From an uncultured Sulfurovum sp. (GTDB lineage Bacteria; Campylobacterota; Campylobacteria; Campylobacterales; Sulfurovaceae), in NCBI GenBank assembly GCA_902727915.1, contig CACVAU010000069.1:22414-86413 (forward strand): 64,000 bases of DNA, written 5' to 3'. A model generated the notes under the pieces. It was given only the letters and a program-made list of their open reading frames with translations. It was not told where the DNA came from and did not search any database. Shown one piece after another: positions 44,645 to 54,625 of this stretch. Every line of letters starts with the position of its first letter. Positions within the stretch are counted from its first letter, which is position 1. The position numbers and the translations under genes were made by a program.

Positions 44645-45820
44645 TTGAATATTCACGAATATCAAGCGAAACAATGTTTCGCTAAATATGGTGTACCAAC
44701 ACCTAGAGGTATTATTGCAAACACACCAGATCAAGCTGTCGCTAATGCAGGTGAACTTGGTGGAAATATTTGGGTTGTAAAAGCTCAAATACATGCAGGT
44801 GGTCGAGGACTAGGTGGTGGTGTTAAACTTGCTAAAAGTAAAGATGAAGTGAGAGAACTTGCTACGGAAATTTTAGGAATGACGTTGGTTACGCATCAAA
44901 CTGGTCCAGAAGGTAAACTCGTTCAAAAAGTTTACATTGAAGAAGGTGCGAATATTCAAGATGAACTTTATCTATCAGTAGTACTTGACAGAGCTGCTGA
45001 GATGCCAATTATTATGGCATCTACTGAAGGTGGTATGGACATTGAAACTGTCGCTGAGAAAACACCTGAAAAAATTATTAAAATTGCTGTTGACCCAGCT
45101 TATGGTTTTCAAGGCTATCATGGTAGAGAGCTTGTATTTGGTTTAGGTATTACAGATAAATTAGAACAGAAGAAAATGATTGATTTTGCTTCTAAACTGT
45201 ATAAACTTTATATGGAAAATGATGCTGAGATGATTGAAATTAATCCTCTTATTAAGACTGCTGAGGGTGATTTTTTAGCACTTGATGGAAAAGTTGGATT
45301 TGATGATTCTGCTTTGGGTAGACATCCAGATATTGAAGATATGAGAGATATTTCAGAAGAAGATCCAGATGAAAGAGAAGCTTCTCAGTATGGTCTTTCT
45401 TATGTGGCTCTTGATGGAGAAATAGGTTGTATGGTAAATGGTGCTGGTCTTGCTATGGGTACAATGGATACAATTAACTATATGGGTGGAACACCTGCAA
45501 ACTTCCTTGATGTTGGTGGTTCAGCCAATGCTGAAACGGTTGCTAAAGGTTTTGAAATTATTCTTAAGAATCCAAATGTTAAAGCAATTTTTGTAAATAT
45601 TTTTGGTGGAATTGTAAGATGTGACCGAATTGCAAATGGTATTCTTGAAGCAACTAAATTGGTAGATGTAAATGTGCCAGTTATTGTTAGACTTGATGGT
45701 ACCAATGCTCCAGAAGCAGCTGAAATTCTTAAAAATGCAAATATTGACAATGTTATTGCAGCAACGGATTTAGGTGATGGTGCAGCAAAAGCAGTAGAAG
45801 CAGCTAAAGGAGAAAAATAA
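44645..45820 (+). CDS. sucC: Succinyl-CoA synthetase beta subunit (ADP-forming)
   Basis: A 391-residue ATP-grasp subunit of succinate-CoA ligase. It starts with TTG at 44645, shown by AAGGAG just upstream and by the conserved N-terminus [20 protein letters not shown]. The ATP-grasp loop [16 protein letters not shown] and the phosphohistidine-handling region [12 protein letters not shown] are present. With SucD it interconverts succinyl-CoA and succinate, in either direction of the TCA cycle. The start of sucD overlaps its stop by one base. Confidence 0.97.
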   Translation: MNIHEYQAKQCFAKYGVPTPRGIIANTPDQAVANAGELGGNIWVVKAQIHAGGRGLGGGVKLAKSKDEVRELATEILGMTLVTHQTGPEGKLVQKVYIEEGANIQDELYLSVVLDRAAEMPIIMASTEGGMDIETVAEKTPEKIIKIAVDPAYGFQGYHGRELVFGLGITDKLEQKKMIDFASKLYKLYMENDAEMIEINPLIKTAEGDFLALDGKVGFDDSALGRHPDIEDMRDISEEDPDEREASQYGLSYVALDGEIGCMVNGAGLAMGTMDTINYMGGTPANFLDVGGSANAETVAKGFEIILKNPNVKAIFVNIFGGIVRCDRIANGILEATKLVDVNVPVIVRLDGTNAPEAAEILKNANIDNVIAATDLGDGAAKAVEAAKGEK

Positions 45821-46689
45821 TGAGTATTTTAGTAAATAAAGATACAAAAGTAATTGTTCAAGGTTTTACAGGTGGAGAAGGTACTTTTCATGCTGAACAA
45901 TGTCTGGATTATGGAACACAAATTGTAGGTGGTGTAACACCAGGTAAAGGTGGACAGACGCATTTAGATAAACCTGTATTTAACACGGTTAAAGAGGCTG
46001 TTGCCTCAACAGGTGCTACTGTGTCTATGGTTTTCGTTCCACCTGCATTTGTTGCTGATGCTGTTATGGAAGCTGCTGCTGCTGGAATTGAACTGGCTGT
46101 GATTATTACAGAAGGTGCGCCAGTTCGTGATATGCAAGCTGCTAAAGCATGTGCTGTAAAAAATGGCATGATGACCATTGGACCAAACTGTCCAGGTGTT
46201 ATTACAGCTGATGAATGTAAGATTGGTATTATGCCAGGGATGATTTTCAAAAAAGGTAAGGTAGGTCTTATTTCTAAGTCAGGTACTTTAACTTATGAAG
46301 GTGCAAATCAAGTTTGTAACGAAGGTTATGGAATTTCAACAGCCGTTGGTATTGGTGGTGATCCGATTATTGGTCTTTCATACATTCAGCTTCTTCAGAT
46401 GTTTGAAGAAGACCCTGAAACAGAAGCTGTTGTAATGATTGGTGAAATTGGTGGTGACCTTGAAATTCAAGCTGCTACTTATATTAAAGAAAACATTACT
46501 AAGCCAGTGGTAGCATTTATTGCTGGGCAATCAGCACCTCCAGGTAAAAGAATGGGTCATGCTGGTGCTATTATTTCTGGTGCTACTGGTACAGCTAAAG
46601 AGAAAATGGATGCACTTTCTGCTGCTGGTGTTGAAGTGGTTGTTTCTCCTGCTGAAATTGGTAAGGCTGTAACCAAGGTGCTTGGTTAG
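45820..46689 (+). CDS. sucD: Succinyl-CoA synthetase alpha subunit
   Basis: A 289-residue CoA-binding subunit. Typical motifs: [17 protein letters not shown] at the start, GPNCPGVI, the Rossmann part, and the active-site histidine in [10 protein letters not shown] near residue 247. It overlaps sucC by one base. A hairpin terminator follows at 46708. Confidence 0.97.
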   Translation: MSILVNKDTKVIVQGFTGGEGTFHAEQCLDYGTQIVGGVTPGKGGQTHLDKPVFNTVKEAVASTGATVSMVFVPPAFVADAVMEAAAAGIELAVIITEGAPVRDMQAAKACAVKNGMMTIGPNCPGVITADECKIGIMPGMIFKKGKVGLISKSGTLTYEGANQVCNEGYGISTAVGIGGDPIIGLSYIQLLQMFEEDPETEAVVMIGEIGGDLEIQAATYIKENITKPVVAFIAGQSAPPGKRMGHAGAIISGATGTAKEKMDALSAAGVEVVVSPAEIGKAVTKVLG

Positions 46690-46707
46690 CTCTATAAATT
46701 TTAATAC

Positions 46708-46753
46708 TTTTAGAGGTATAGATGAAGGATACCTCTAAAAATCTTCTTTTTAT
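46708..46753 (+). terminator. Rho-independent terminator after sucCD
   Basis: TTTTAGAGGTAT (46708-46719) pairs with ATACCTCTAAAA (46729-46740), followed by ATCTTCTTTTTAT. It has a stem of 12 bp and a U-rich tail in the right direction. Confidence 0.85.
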
Positions 46754-46904
46754 TACTCAAAATATACAATTTTCTGTTATTATACTCTTAAAACATGTTA
46801 TACTAGTAAAATTTTATAAACGTATGGCATAATATACTTTTGTTTTAAATTACTTTTATTTATTTTTATATATGGTTATTAAATGTGGATAGTGGGAAGG
46901 AAGC

Positions 46905-47576
46905 ATGAGAGAATTAATTTTAGTCAGTATGTCAGCATTATTGGGTTATATCGTTTTTTCAGCATTTTTTACAAGTGAAACACCAGAGGAAGCTTTAAAA
47001 AAAATTGTTGAGCAGCCATATGAGAACAGATTGGTGAGTCAAGAAGTTGCTTTCAATAAAGCACACAATAATCACCAAGAACAACTTGTGGCATTGGAAA
47101 ATGAACGTAAACGTAATGAGTTACAAGTGTATGAAAATATTATGATACAAAATAAAGAGAATGAAACAAAACTCAAAATTAAAGAGCTTGATAATGATTT
47201 AAATCATAAAATAGCTGTTTTAAATGTTGAATCAAATGCTGAAGAGACAAATAAAAGTTCGGCAACTTATATTATTTCAGCATTGCTTCTTTTTTTATTA
47301 TTGTATATCTACTTAAGATATCGAAAACAGTTAAATCAAATAGAATTAGAAAAGTTAGAACGTTATAATGAAATGATAGCAAAGAAAGAGTATGCTGAAA
47401 AGATTTTAGAGCATATAAGCGAGGGTAAGCTTAGTTTTGAAACTGAGCGAAAGTTACTTTCTGTTTTAGATGAATTAAATGGTAAAACCATTAATCCACG
47501 AAATGATGATGACCTGTATCATCCCAATCCTGATATAGCACAAATTACGAATGCTAAAAAAAGAAAAGAGTACTAA
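46905..47576 (+). CDS. Coiled-coil membrane protein of unknown function
   Basis: A 223-residue protein with an N-terminal membrane helix (LILVSMSALLGYIVFSAFF), a long charged coiled coil (residues 32-115, many E, K, N, Q), a second membrane helix (about 122-141, TYIISALLLFLLLYIYLRY) and a C-terminal charged part of about 80 residues. No family is recognised. It stands alone after the sucCD terminator with AGGAAGC before the ATG. The coiled coil would lie in the periplasm if both ends face the cytoplasm. Confidence 0.6.
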   Translation: MRELILVSMSALLGYIVFSAFFTSETPEEALKKIVEQPYENRLVSQEVAFNKAHNNHQEQLVALENERKRNELQVYENIMIQNKENETKLKIKELDNDLNHKIAVLNVESNAEETNKSSATYIISALLLFLLLYIYLRYRKQLNQIELEKLERYNEMIAKKEYAEKILEHISEGKLSFETERKLLSVLDELNGKTINPRNDDDLYHPNPDIAQITNAKKRKEY

Positions 47577-47783
47577 GTCAAAACGGTTTAGATTGGCTTT
47601 TTTCTATAAACTCTCCCATATTTTTTTCATCTTTTTAAACATAAGTATACAAAATACTCTATAACAATAATTTATTATAACAGTAAAAAAGTTATTAGAA
47701 TATGATTTTTATTATATTTTACTTATAGATAAAAAAATTAATAAAAATTTAAAAATATACTATTGAAGAGGAACTTTTATGGC

Positions 47784-47789
47784 TATAAT
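47784..47789 (+). promoter_or_regulatory. -10 box before the small secreted peptide gene
   Basis: TATAAT at 47784-47789, 54 bases upstream of the ATG at 47844. The -35 region is AT-rich without a clear hexamer. Confidence 0.45.
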
Positions 47790-47843
47790 AATTGATACTT
47801 AATCATATCGTAAAGTAAAATTCTTTAAATTAAGGAGTTATAA

Positions 47844-48020
47844 ATGAAGTTCGTAGGGGTAATTTTATTATTAGTTTCTTTGTTTGTAAATTTAAAAGCA
47901 GGCAAAGTAACATGGGGTGAGAATGGTAGTCCGTCTATTGCAGGAACAGCAGGTCAAGGTTGTACTCAAAATAGCTTTGGATTAGAAGAACGAAATGCTA
48001 CTAAAGGCAACTGTCATTAG
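47844..48020 (+). CDS. Small secreted peptide, 58 residues, no known family
   Basis: A short gene with a clean ribosome site AAGGAG (47832-47837) six bases before the ATG and a TATAAT box upstream. The product has a signal peptide (MKFVGVILLLVSLFVNLKAG) and a mature part of about 38 residues rich in Gly, Thr, Asn and Ser: KVTWGENGSPSIAGTAG, then QGCTQNSFGLEER and NATKGNCH at the end. Its two cysteines could form a disulfide. It lies between the coiled-coil gene and fumC, whose end is 76 bases away on the other strand. No function can be named. Confidence 0.65.
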   Translation: MKFVGVILLLVSLFVNLKAGKVTWGENGSPSIAGTAGQGCTQNSFGLEERNATKGNCH

Positions 48021-48096
48021 TTAGCATTTCAATTTATTGAGAGGCGAGAGGATAGTTTACACGATTCAGAATTTACTTCTTTACGTGTATCAGCAG

Positions 48097-49494
48097 TTAT
48101 GCTTTAGGGGCTATCATCTCTTCAGGTTTGACATTTTTATCAAAGTCTTCAGCCGACATTAGTCCTAATGCTACAGCTTCTTCTTTTAGCGTTGTACCAT
48201 TTTTATGGGCTGTCTTCGCAATTGTAGCAGCATTCTCGTAACCAATATGAGGATTAAGGGCTGTTACAAGCATTAGTGAGTCATTTAGGAATCTATCAAT
48301 ATTTTCTTTAATTGGCTCTATTCCTCTTGCACAATTTACATCAAATGAAATCATTGCATCAGCAAGAAGCTTTACAGATTGTAAAACATTATGCGCAATG
48401 ACAGGTTTAAATACATTTAGTTCAAAGTTACCTTGTGAAGCTGCAAAACCTACAGCTGCATCATTCCCCATTACTTGTACGGCTACCATGGTCATTGCCT
48501 CTGCTTGAGTAGGATTAACTTTACCTGGCATAATAGATGAACCAGGCTCATTGGCTGGAATCTCAATCTCACCTAATCCACAACGTGGTCCAGAAGCTAA
48601 CCATCTAATGTCATTGGCAATTTTCATAAGGTTTGCTGCTAAAGCTTTTAATGCACCAGAGAGTACTACTTCTGCATCGTGACCAGTAAGTGCATGGAAT
48701 TTGTTAGGTTGAGATACAAAACCATAATCTTTAGCCATAAACTTGTTAAGTTGAGCAGCCACACGCTCTGAAAACTCTGGATGAGAGTTAAGACCTGTTC
48801 CAACAGCTGTACCACCAATAGCAATTTCTCTACAATAAACAAGCGCATCGTTAAGTTGTTTTAGGTTTGTCTCTAACATTGCTACATAACCAGAAATTTC
48901 TTGACCCAATGTTAATGGTGTTGCATCTTGAAGGTGGGTTCTACCAATTTTAACAATGTCAGAGAATGCCTCAACTTTTCCTTGAAGTGTTGCTTTTAAT
49001 TGCTCCAATGCTGGAATAAGATTATCAGTTACGGTTACCACTTCTGCGATACGCATACCTGTTGGAAAAGTATCATTTGAACTTTGACCTTTATTTACGT
49101 CATCGTTAGGATGTACAAGGTTTTCTTTTGTAAAGTCTCCACCCATAATTTCAGTTGCTTTGTTAGCTACTACTTCATTCATGTTCATGTTTGACTGTGT
49201 ACCTGAACCAGTTTGCCATACAACTAAAGGAAAGTTGTCATCTAACTCACCAGCAAGAATACTTTCACAAGCTTGTGCCATGGCAGTTGTTTTATCATCG
49301 TCTAAACGTCCAAGTTCTTGGTTAACTAAAGCACAGGCTTTTTTAAGGTTTGCAAAACCATATACAACCTCAATTGGCATTTTTTCATTACCTATCTCAA
49401 AATTATGTACTGATCTTTGGGTTTGTGCAGCCCAATATTTATCAGCAGGAACCTGCATTTCACCCATGGTATCTTTTTCTATTCTAAATGACAT
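48097..49494 (-). CDS. fumC: Fumarate hydratase class II
   Basis: A 465-residue, iron-free fumarase that interconverts fumarate and malate. The signature [15 protein letters not shown] is intact, as are [10 protein letters not shown] and [16 protein letters not shown]. It is the last gene of the reverse-strand TCA set (icd, mdh, mdh, fumC). About 165 bases separate it from the preceding mdh, with a weak hairpin (GGTAGCTTAG...CTAGCTAGCACC) near 49600. Confidence 0.97.
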   Translation of the reverse strand: MSFRIEKDTMGEMQVPADKYWAAQTQRSVHNFEIGNEKMPIEVVYGFANLKKACALVNQELGRLDDDKTTAMAQACESILAGELDDNFPLVVWQTGSGTQSNMNMNEVVANKATEIMGGDFTKENLVHPNDDVNKGQSSNDTFPTGMRIAEVVTVTDNLIPALEQLKATLQGKVEAFSDIVKIGRTHLQDATPLTLGQEISGYVAMLETNLKQLNDALVYCREIAIGGTAVGTGLNSHPEFSERVAAQLNKFMAKDYGFVSQPNKFHALTGHDAEVVLSGALKALAANLMKIANDIRWLASGPRCGLGEIEIPANEPGSSIMPGKVNPTQAEAMTMVAVQVMGNDAAVGFAASQGNFELNVFKPVIAHNVLQSVKLLADAMISFDVNCARGIEPIKENIDRFLNDSLMLVTALNPHIGYENAATIAKTAHKNGTTLKEEAVALGLMSAEDFDKNVKPEEMIAPKA

Positions 49495-49658
49495 AAACTG
49501 TCTCCTATTTTGTATTAATAATATATTTTACTTGCTAGGCTGTTAAGAGTTAATGAATAGATTCTTGGTCGCTAGAAAGCTAAGTAGTGTGGGTAGGGTG
49601 GTAGCTTAGAGATACCTAGCTAGCACCATTGAGTAGAATCAATTATTTAGATAAAACA

Positions 49659-50603
49659 TCAGTTAAAAAAGTTGTTTTTTTCTAGTATATTAATACCTTC
49701 TTGAATACTTTCTACTGAGGTCTGAAATTTTTCTTTGGTTTGGCTATTAAGACTTATTTGCACTATTTTTTCTACTCCGTTTTTACCAAGGATGATAGGT
49801 ACACCAACAGTTACATTAGAGTAACCATATTCTCCATTTAAAAGTACAGAGCATGAAACAACGGTTTGACTATCATTTAAAATAGCTTCTACCATATGAG
49901 CAACAGCACGACCAGGACCATAATAACCAGAGGTTCCCAAGTGTTTAACAATTTCTGCTCCACCTCCTTTAGTTCTTTCGATGATGTCTTGGAATTCTTC
50001 ATCGCTAAGTAAATCAGTTGTGGGTACATCACCTACATGTACATTTTGTGGTAGTGGAATCATATTTTGACCATGATCACCAATTACCAAAGCACCAGTT
50101 TGACCTGCACCATAACCTAATTTGTTGTAGATTTGGTATGCCATACGAGAACCATCTAAAGCACCTGCCATTCCAACAATTCTATTACTATCCCATCCTG
50201 TAATTCTATGAATGGCATAAGTCATAACATCTAAAGGATTAGAGACGGAAATAATGATTGCATTTGGTGAATATTTCATGACATCTTGGGTTACAGATTT
50301 AATAATTTTTGCATTAATCATTAATAAATCCTCTCTGGTCATATCTCCTTTTCGAGGTACACCAGCAGTAATAACAACAATGTCACAATCTTTTACGTCA
50401 GAAGCTGATTGGGCAGCTGTAATAATGGTGGGCTGAGCTGAATAGTGTGAAGCCTGTGCTATATCAATGGCTTTCCCCTGTGCAACACCTTCTGCAATAT
50501 CAAAAAGAATAACTTCCTTACACGTTCCCATCATTGCCAAACTGTAAGCTGCTGTTGCACCAACAGCACCAGCACCTATAATTCCTACTTTTCTATTTAT
50601 CAT
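49659..50603 (-). CDS. Malate dehydrogenase-like enzyme, paralogue 1
   Basis: A 314-residue LDH/MDH-family enzyme. The NAD loop is GIIGAGAVGATAAYSLA. The substrate loop has AGVPRKGDMTREDLL, with Arg at the position that marks malate (LDHs have Gln). The catalytic pair is in DHGQNMIPLP (His), with the arginine in GWDSNRIVGMAG. It interconverts malate and oxaloacetate. It lies 127 bases downstream of a second mdh-type gene; the two are clearly diverged copies, so one may have another role or another cofactor choice. Confidence 0.88.
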   Translation of the reverse strand: MINRKVGIIGAGAVGATAAYSLAMMGTCKEVILFDIAEGVAQGKAIDIAQASHYSAQPTIITAAQSASDVKDCDIVVITAGVPRKGDMTREDLLMINAKIIKSVTQDVMKYSPNAIIISVSNPLDVMTYAIHRITGWDSNRIVGMAGALDGSRMAYQIYNKLGYGAGQTGALVIGDHGQNMIPLPQNVHVGDVPTTDLLSDEEFQDIIERTKGGGAEIVKHLGTSGYYGPGRAVAHMVEAILNDSQTVVSCSVLLNGEYGYSNVTVGVPIILGKNGVEKIVQISLNSQTKEKFQTSVESIQEGINILEKNNFFN

Positions 50604-50710
50604 GGTTTATCCTGATTTTATACATAGTATTTAATTTAAATAAATGATATTAAACAAATAATATTAAATATTGAAATTTATTTTACTGTTAATGTTATTA
50701 TAAAGGCTTT

Positions 50711-50736
50711 ATATAACCTAAAAGTTTAGGTTATAT
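50711..50736. repeat. Perfect inverted repeat between the two mdh genes
   Basis: ATATAACCTAAA (50711-50722), loop AG, TTTAGGTTATAT (50725-50736). The stop codon of the upstream mdh gene (50731-50733 on the reverse strand) is inside the right arm. It is a likely terminator or RNA-processing hairpin; no U-tract follows. Confidence 0.6.
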
Positions 50737-51687
50737 GTCATCGAAGAATTTTAGTTCTTCTAGTTTGTCAACCATCTCTTGAACTGAGGCAACTGAGTTT
50801 TGAAATTTTCTCACTTGAAGATTCTTCAGTGTCATGGTAATAACTTCTTCTGCTCCACCAGCACCAATCATAACGGGTACTCCTGATACAATGTCTGAGT
50901 ATCCATAGTCATTTTGGAGCATAATGGCACAAGAGTGAATTTGGTTGGTATCTTTTAAAATGGCATCAACCATAACAGTTGTTGACTTTGCAGGGGCATA
51001 GTAGGCTGAACCATTGCCTAATAAGTTTACAATTTGAGCGCCACCATTTCTGGTTTTTTTAACAATCTCACCAATCTCTTCAGAGTCGAGTAAGTCATCA
51101 ATAGGTACACCAGCAACGGTGGTAAATTTAGGAAGAGGTACCATGGTATCTCCATGTCCACCCATAACAGTTGCACGAATCTGACCTGCCCCATACTCTA
51201 GTTTCTCATAAATAAAGTGTGCCATTCTTGCTGCATCTAAAATTCCAGCCATACCCAGTACTCTTTCTCTTGGAAAACCTGTATATTTTAAAGCAACATA
51301 GGTCATGACATCTAATGGGTTTGAGACAACAACGACAACAGAATCTGGTGCATATTTTTTAATCTCTTTGGCATACATTTTTACAATATCGGCATTCATG
51401 ACAAGTAGGTCATCACGGCTCATTCCAGGGGTTCTAGGCGCTCCAGCTGTAATAACAACAACATCAGAATCTTTCATATCTTCTGGACCTTTTGCTGCCT
51501 TAACAATGGTATGTTGTCTGGCTGCATTTGCTGCTTGTGACATGTCTAAAGCTTTACCTTTTGTAATGTCATAGTTTCGTCCACGAAGTACAACATTATG
51601 ACAAGTTCCATTCATTGCTAGAATAAATGCTACTGTTGAGCCAAAATTACCTGTTCCAATAACTGTTACTTTTTTACCTTTTGCCAT
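50731..51687 (-). CDS. mdh: Malate dehydrogenase
   Basis: A 318-residue LDH/MDH-family enzyme. NAD loop TVIGTGNFGSTVAFILA; substrate loop AGAPRTPGMSRDDLL with the MDH-type Arg; catalytic His in GGHGDTMVPLP. This closely follows the MDH type 3 pattern, more canonical than its downstream copy. It interconverts malate and oxaloacetate in the (reductive) TCA cycle. Its neighbours icd and fumC carry out connected steps. Confidence 0.9.
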   Translation of the reverse strand: MAKGKKVTVIGTGNFGSTVAFILAMNGTCHNVVLRGRNYDITKGKALDMSQAANAARQHTIVKAAKGPEDMKDSDVVVITAGAPRTPGMSRDDLLVMNADIVKMYAKEIKKYAPDSVVVVVSNPLDVMTYVALKYTGFPRERVLGMAGILDAARMAHFIYEKLEYGAGQIRATVMGGHGDTMVPLPKFTTVAGVPIDDLLDSEEIGEIVKKTRNGGAQIVNLLGNGSAYYAPAKSTTVMVDAILKDTNQIHSCAIMLQNDYGYSDIVSGVPVMIGAGGAEEVITMTLKNLQVRKFQNSVASVQEMVDKLEELKFFDDI

Positions 51688-52157
51688 TAAAGTCCTTTTT
51701 TCTTGTTATTGTTCACTTCACCTAATCTTTAGCTTGAGAATAGATACCAAAATACACATTCGCAAACAATAGTTTAGAGTGAAAAAATGAACTTACTTAG
51801 ATTATATCATGAGTTCGTAGCAAAAGTGTAACAATAGGTTAATATATAAATTTCTTTTAATAGATTTGAGAAGAGTCGGAACAGTTGAATTTTAATTAAA
51901 TTTAAGGAAAAGAGAGAACTGCTTCTATAGAAAATTTGATTGTCATAACATAGTAAAGAGTAGTTGTACTAATCCCTTAACGACCCAATTTGCAAATTTT
52001 TAAAATGAAACATATGAACGATGAATTTTAATTCAAGAGAAAAGTAGTGAGAATTGAAAAGAGTAACAAAGAAGAGTTAGTAAAACATAAAATAGCAAGT
52101 GATATTATCTTAACAATTATAAATTTATTTAAAGAGTTTAGAAATAAAAATGTAAAT
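51688..52157. other. Long intergenic region between mdh and icd
   Basis: About 470 bases without a gene that I can support. On the forward strand a GTG-started frame of 83 codons runs from 52047 to 52298; its first 35 codons (RIEKSNKEELVKHK, SDIILTIINL) look protein-like, but it has no ribosome site and its end lies inside icd, so I do not call it. The region must hold the promoter of mdh on the reverse strand; no strong consensus box is obvious. Confidence 0.5.
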
Positions 52158-52180
52158 GTTCCTACAAAGATTGTAGGAAC
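52158..52180 (-). terminator. Terminator of icd
   Basis: GTTCCTACA (52158-52166) pairs perfectly with TGTAGGAAC (52172-52180), loop of five. On the reverse strand it is followed by ATTTACATTTTTATTT. It lies 16 bases after the icd stop. Confidence 0.75.
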
Positions 52181-52195
52181 AAAAACTACTGATGC

Positions 52196-54373
52196 TTATA
52201 TACCATCAATAATTGCATTAAGAGTAGCAGAAGGTCTCATTGCCTTAGAAGCTAACTCATCGTTTGGATGGAAGTACCCACCAACATCTTGTGCTTGACC
52301 TTCAACAGCAAGAAGCTCTTCCATAATAGTAGCTTCGTTGTCTTGAAGTGAGGCAGCAACTGGAGCAAATTTTTCAGCCAGTTCAGCATTGTCACCTTTA
52401 GCAAGTGCATCAGCCCAGTATTGCGCTACGAAGAAGTGAGAAGCTTTGTTGTCTGGTTGACCAACTTTTCTTCCTGGCTCTTTGTTGTTATCAAGGTAAC
52501 CGTTGTTTGCTACATCTAACGCTTCTGTAAGCGCTTGAAGTTTAGCATCATCATGTTTTTGACCGATAAATCTTAATGATTCAGCAAGTGCAAGAATTTC
52601 ACCAAGTGAATCCCATCTTAAGTGACCCTCAGCTAAGAATTGATCAACGTGTTTTGGAGCAGATCCACCAGCACCAGTTTCGTAAAGTCCACCACCAGCA
52701 ATCAATGGAACAATAGAAAGCATTTTAGCAGATGTTCCAAGCTCTAAGATTGGGTACATGTCTGTAAGGTGATCTCTAAGAACATTACCTGTAACAGCAA
52801 TAGTATTTTCACCTTTTCTTACTCTAGCATTTGTAAATCTAGTAGCATCAGTAACTTTCATGAATTGAATGTCAAGTCCGTCTGTATCATGGTCTTTTAA
52901 GTACGCGTTTACTTTTTTAAGTAATTCAGCATCATGTGCTCTGTTTTCATCTAACCAGAATATTGCAGGAATACCTTCAAGTCTTGTTCTTTCAACTGTA
53001 AGTCTTACCCAGTCTCTAATTGGAATATCTTTAGTTCTAGCAAGTCTCCAGATATCACCAGCTTCACATTCAAAGCTCATAAGAACACCATCAGCACCAG
53101 TTACCGTTACTGTACCAGCTTCAGCCAATTCAAATGTTGTTGGGTGAGAACCATACTCTTCTGCTTTTTGTGCCATAAGACCAATGTTTTGCATTGCACC
53201 CATTGTTGCAACATCATATTGACCATTTTTAACACAGTCAGCTACCATTTCTTCGTGGAACATAGCATAAGTAGAATCTGGAACAACAGCAACCGTTTCA
53301 CCAGCAGCACCAGTTCTATCCCATTGTTTACCACCTTCACGTACAACTACAGGCATAGAAGCATCAATAATTACGTCGTTAGAAGCGTTGAAGTTTGTTG
53401 TTCCTTTATCTGAATCAACCATTGCAAGTTTTGGTGCATCTGATTCAAGTGCAGCAAGGAAGTCAGCTTTAATAGCAGCTTCATCAGCATGACCAGCAAT
53501 TTTTTTCTCAAGGTCAGACATACCCATGTTAGGGTTCACACCAAGTGCAGTAAATGTATCTGCATATTTAGTAAATACTTCTTCAAAGAAGATTTCAAAA
53601 CCGTGACCAAACATAATTGGATCAGAGATTTTCATCATTGTTGCTTTAAGGTGTAAAGACCAGATAAGTCCTTTGTCTTTAGCATCAGCGATTGTTTGCT
53701 TGTAGAATGCTCTAAGTGCAGAAACAGACATGAATGTACCATCAAGTACTTCACCATTTAGTGTGTCAATTGTAGTTAAAGTGTTACCATTAAGCGCAAT
53801 TGTTACTGATTGGTCTTTGTCAAGCGTTACTGATTGCTCATGTGCAAAGAAATCACCTTTTCCACCCATGTGTGCTACATATGCACCTGAGTTTTCAGCA
53901 AAGGCTCTAAGTCTATGAGGATTTTTATGTGCAAATCTTTTTACAGCTTTTGCTGCTCTTCTGTCTGAGTTACCTTCTCTAAGTACTGGGTTAACAGCAG
54001 AACCTAAACATACAGCATATTTTGCTTGGATAGCTTCTTCATCAGAATTTGCTGGGTTTTCAGGGTAGTTAGGGATGTCGTAACCTTGACCTTGAAGCTC
54101 TGCGATACAATCTTTTAGTTGTCCTACAGATGCAGAAATGTTTGGAAGTTTAATAATGTTTCCATCTTCTTCAAGAACAACATCTCCAAGTTTAGTTAGC
54201 TCATCTTCAGCTAAACCCATAGATGCAAGTACTCTACCTGCTAGTGAGATATCTTTTTCTACAACTTCTACACCAGCTGCTTGTGTAAATGCGTTTACGA
54301 TTGGTAACAGCGAATAAGTTGCTAACGCTGGTGCTTCATCAATTTTTGACCAAATAATTTTAGGTAATGACAT
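52196..54373 (-). CDS. icd: Isocitrate dehydrogenase, NADP-dependent, monomeric type
   Basis: A 725-residue enzyme of the monomeric IDH family (about 740 residues, unrelated in length to the dimeric 400-residue type). Family sequences seen: PIVNAFTQAAGVEVVEKDIS near the start, NPVLREGNSDRRAAKAVKRF, GHGFEIFFEEVF, AMFHEEMVADC, and GGLYETGAGGSAPKHVDQF. It interconverts isocitrate and 2-oxoglutarate with NADP. It heads the reverse-strand TCA set and ends with a hairpin terminator at 52158. Confidence 0.97.
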   Translation of the reverse strand: MSLPKIIWSKIDEAPALATYSLLPIVNAFTQAAGVEVVEKDISLAGRVLASMGLAEDELTKLGDVVLEEDGNIIKLPNISASVGQLKDCIAELQGQGYDIPNYPENPANSDEEAIQAKYAVCLGSAVNPVLREGNSDRRAAKAVKRFAHKNPHRLRAFAENSGAYVAHMGGKGDFFAHEQSVTLDKDQSVTIALNGNTLTTIDTLNGEVLDGTFMSVSALRAFYKQTIADAKDKGLIWSLHLKATMMKISDPIMFGHGFEIFFEEVFTKYADTFTALGVNPNMGMSDLEKKIAGHADEAAIKADFLAALESDAPKLAMVDSDKGTTNFNASNDVIIDASMPVVVREGGKQWDRTGAAGETVAVVPDSTYAMFHEEMVADCVKNGQYDVATMGAMQNIGLMAQKAEEYGSHPTTFELAEAGTVTVTGADGVLMSFECEAGDIWRLARTKDIPIRDWVRLTVERTRLEGIPAIFWLDENRAHDAELLKKVNAYLKDHDTDGLDIQFMKVTDATRFTNARVRKGENTIAVTGNVLRDHLTDMYPILELGTSAKMLSIVPLIAGGGLYETGAGGSAPKHVDQFLAEGHLRWDSLGEILALAESLRFIGQKHDDAKLQALTEALDVANNGYLDNNKEPGRKVGQPDNKASHFFVAQYWADALAKGDNAELAEKFAPVAASLQDNEATIMEELLAVEGQAQDVGGYFHPNDELASKAMRPSATLNAIIDGI

Positions 54374-54625
54374 ATGTCTTCCTCATAGTAAGTTTTTGTA
54401 GCACGATTCTAGCTATTTTTGCTAAATAAAAAAATTAAACAGATAAGGGCTGAAAATTATATTGATTATGTGTTTCTTTCTGATACAAGCAAATTAAGTA
54501 AGTATTTTATAATGCTATAGCATGATATCTAAAAATTATTATATTAATAATGATTAGACTATTTGACATTTTATGACATTTTTTCATTAAAATATAGATA
54601 AGATAAATTCCTGAAAGAGTTGTGT

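Noticed and set aside
52047..52298. Forward frame of 83 codons next to icd
   Set aside because: It starts with GTG and has no ribosome site; its end is antisense to the icd C-terminus and it includes the icd terminator hairpin. Part of it may be a remnant but there is no support.
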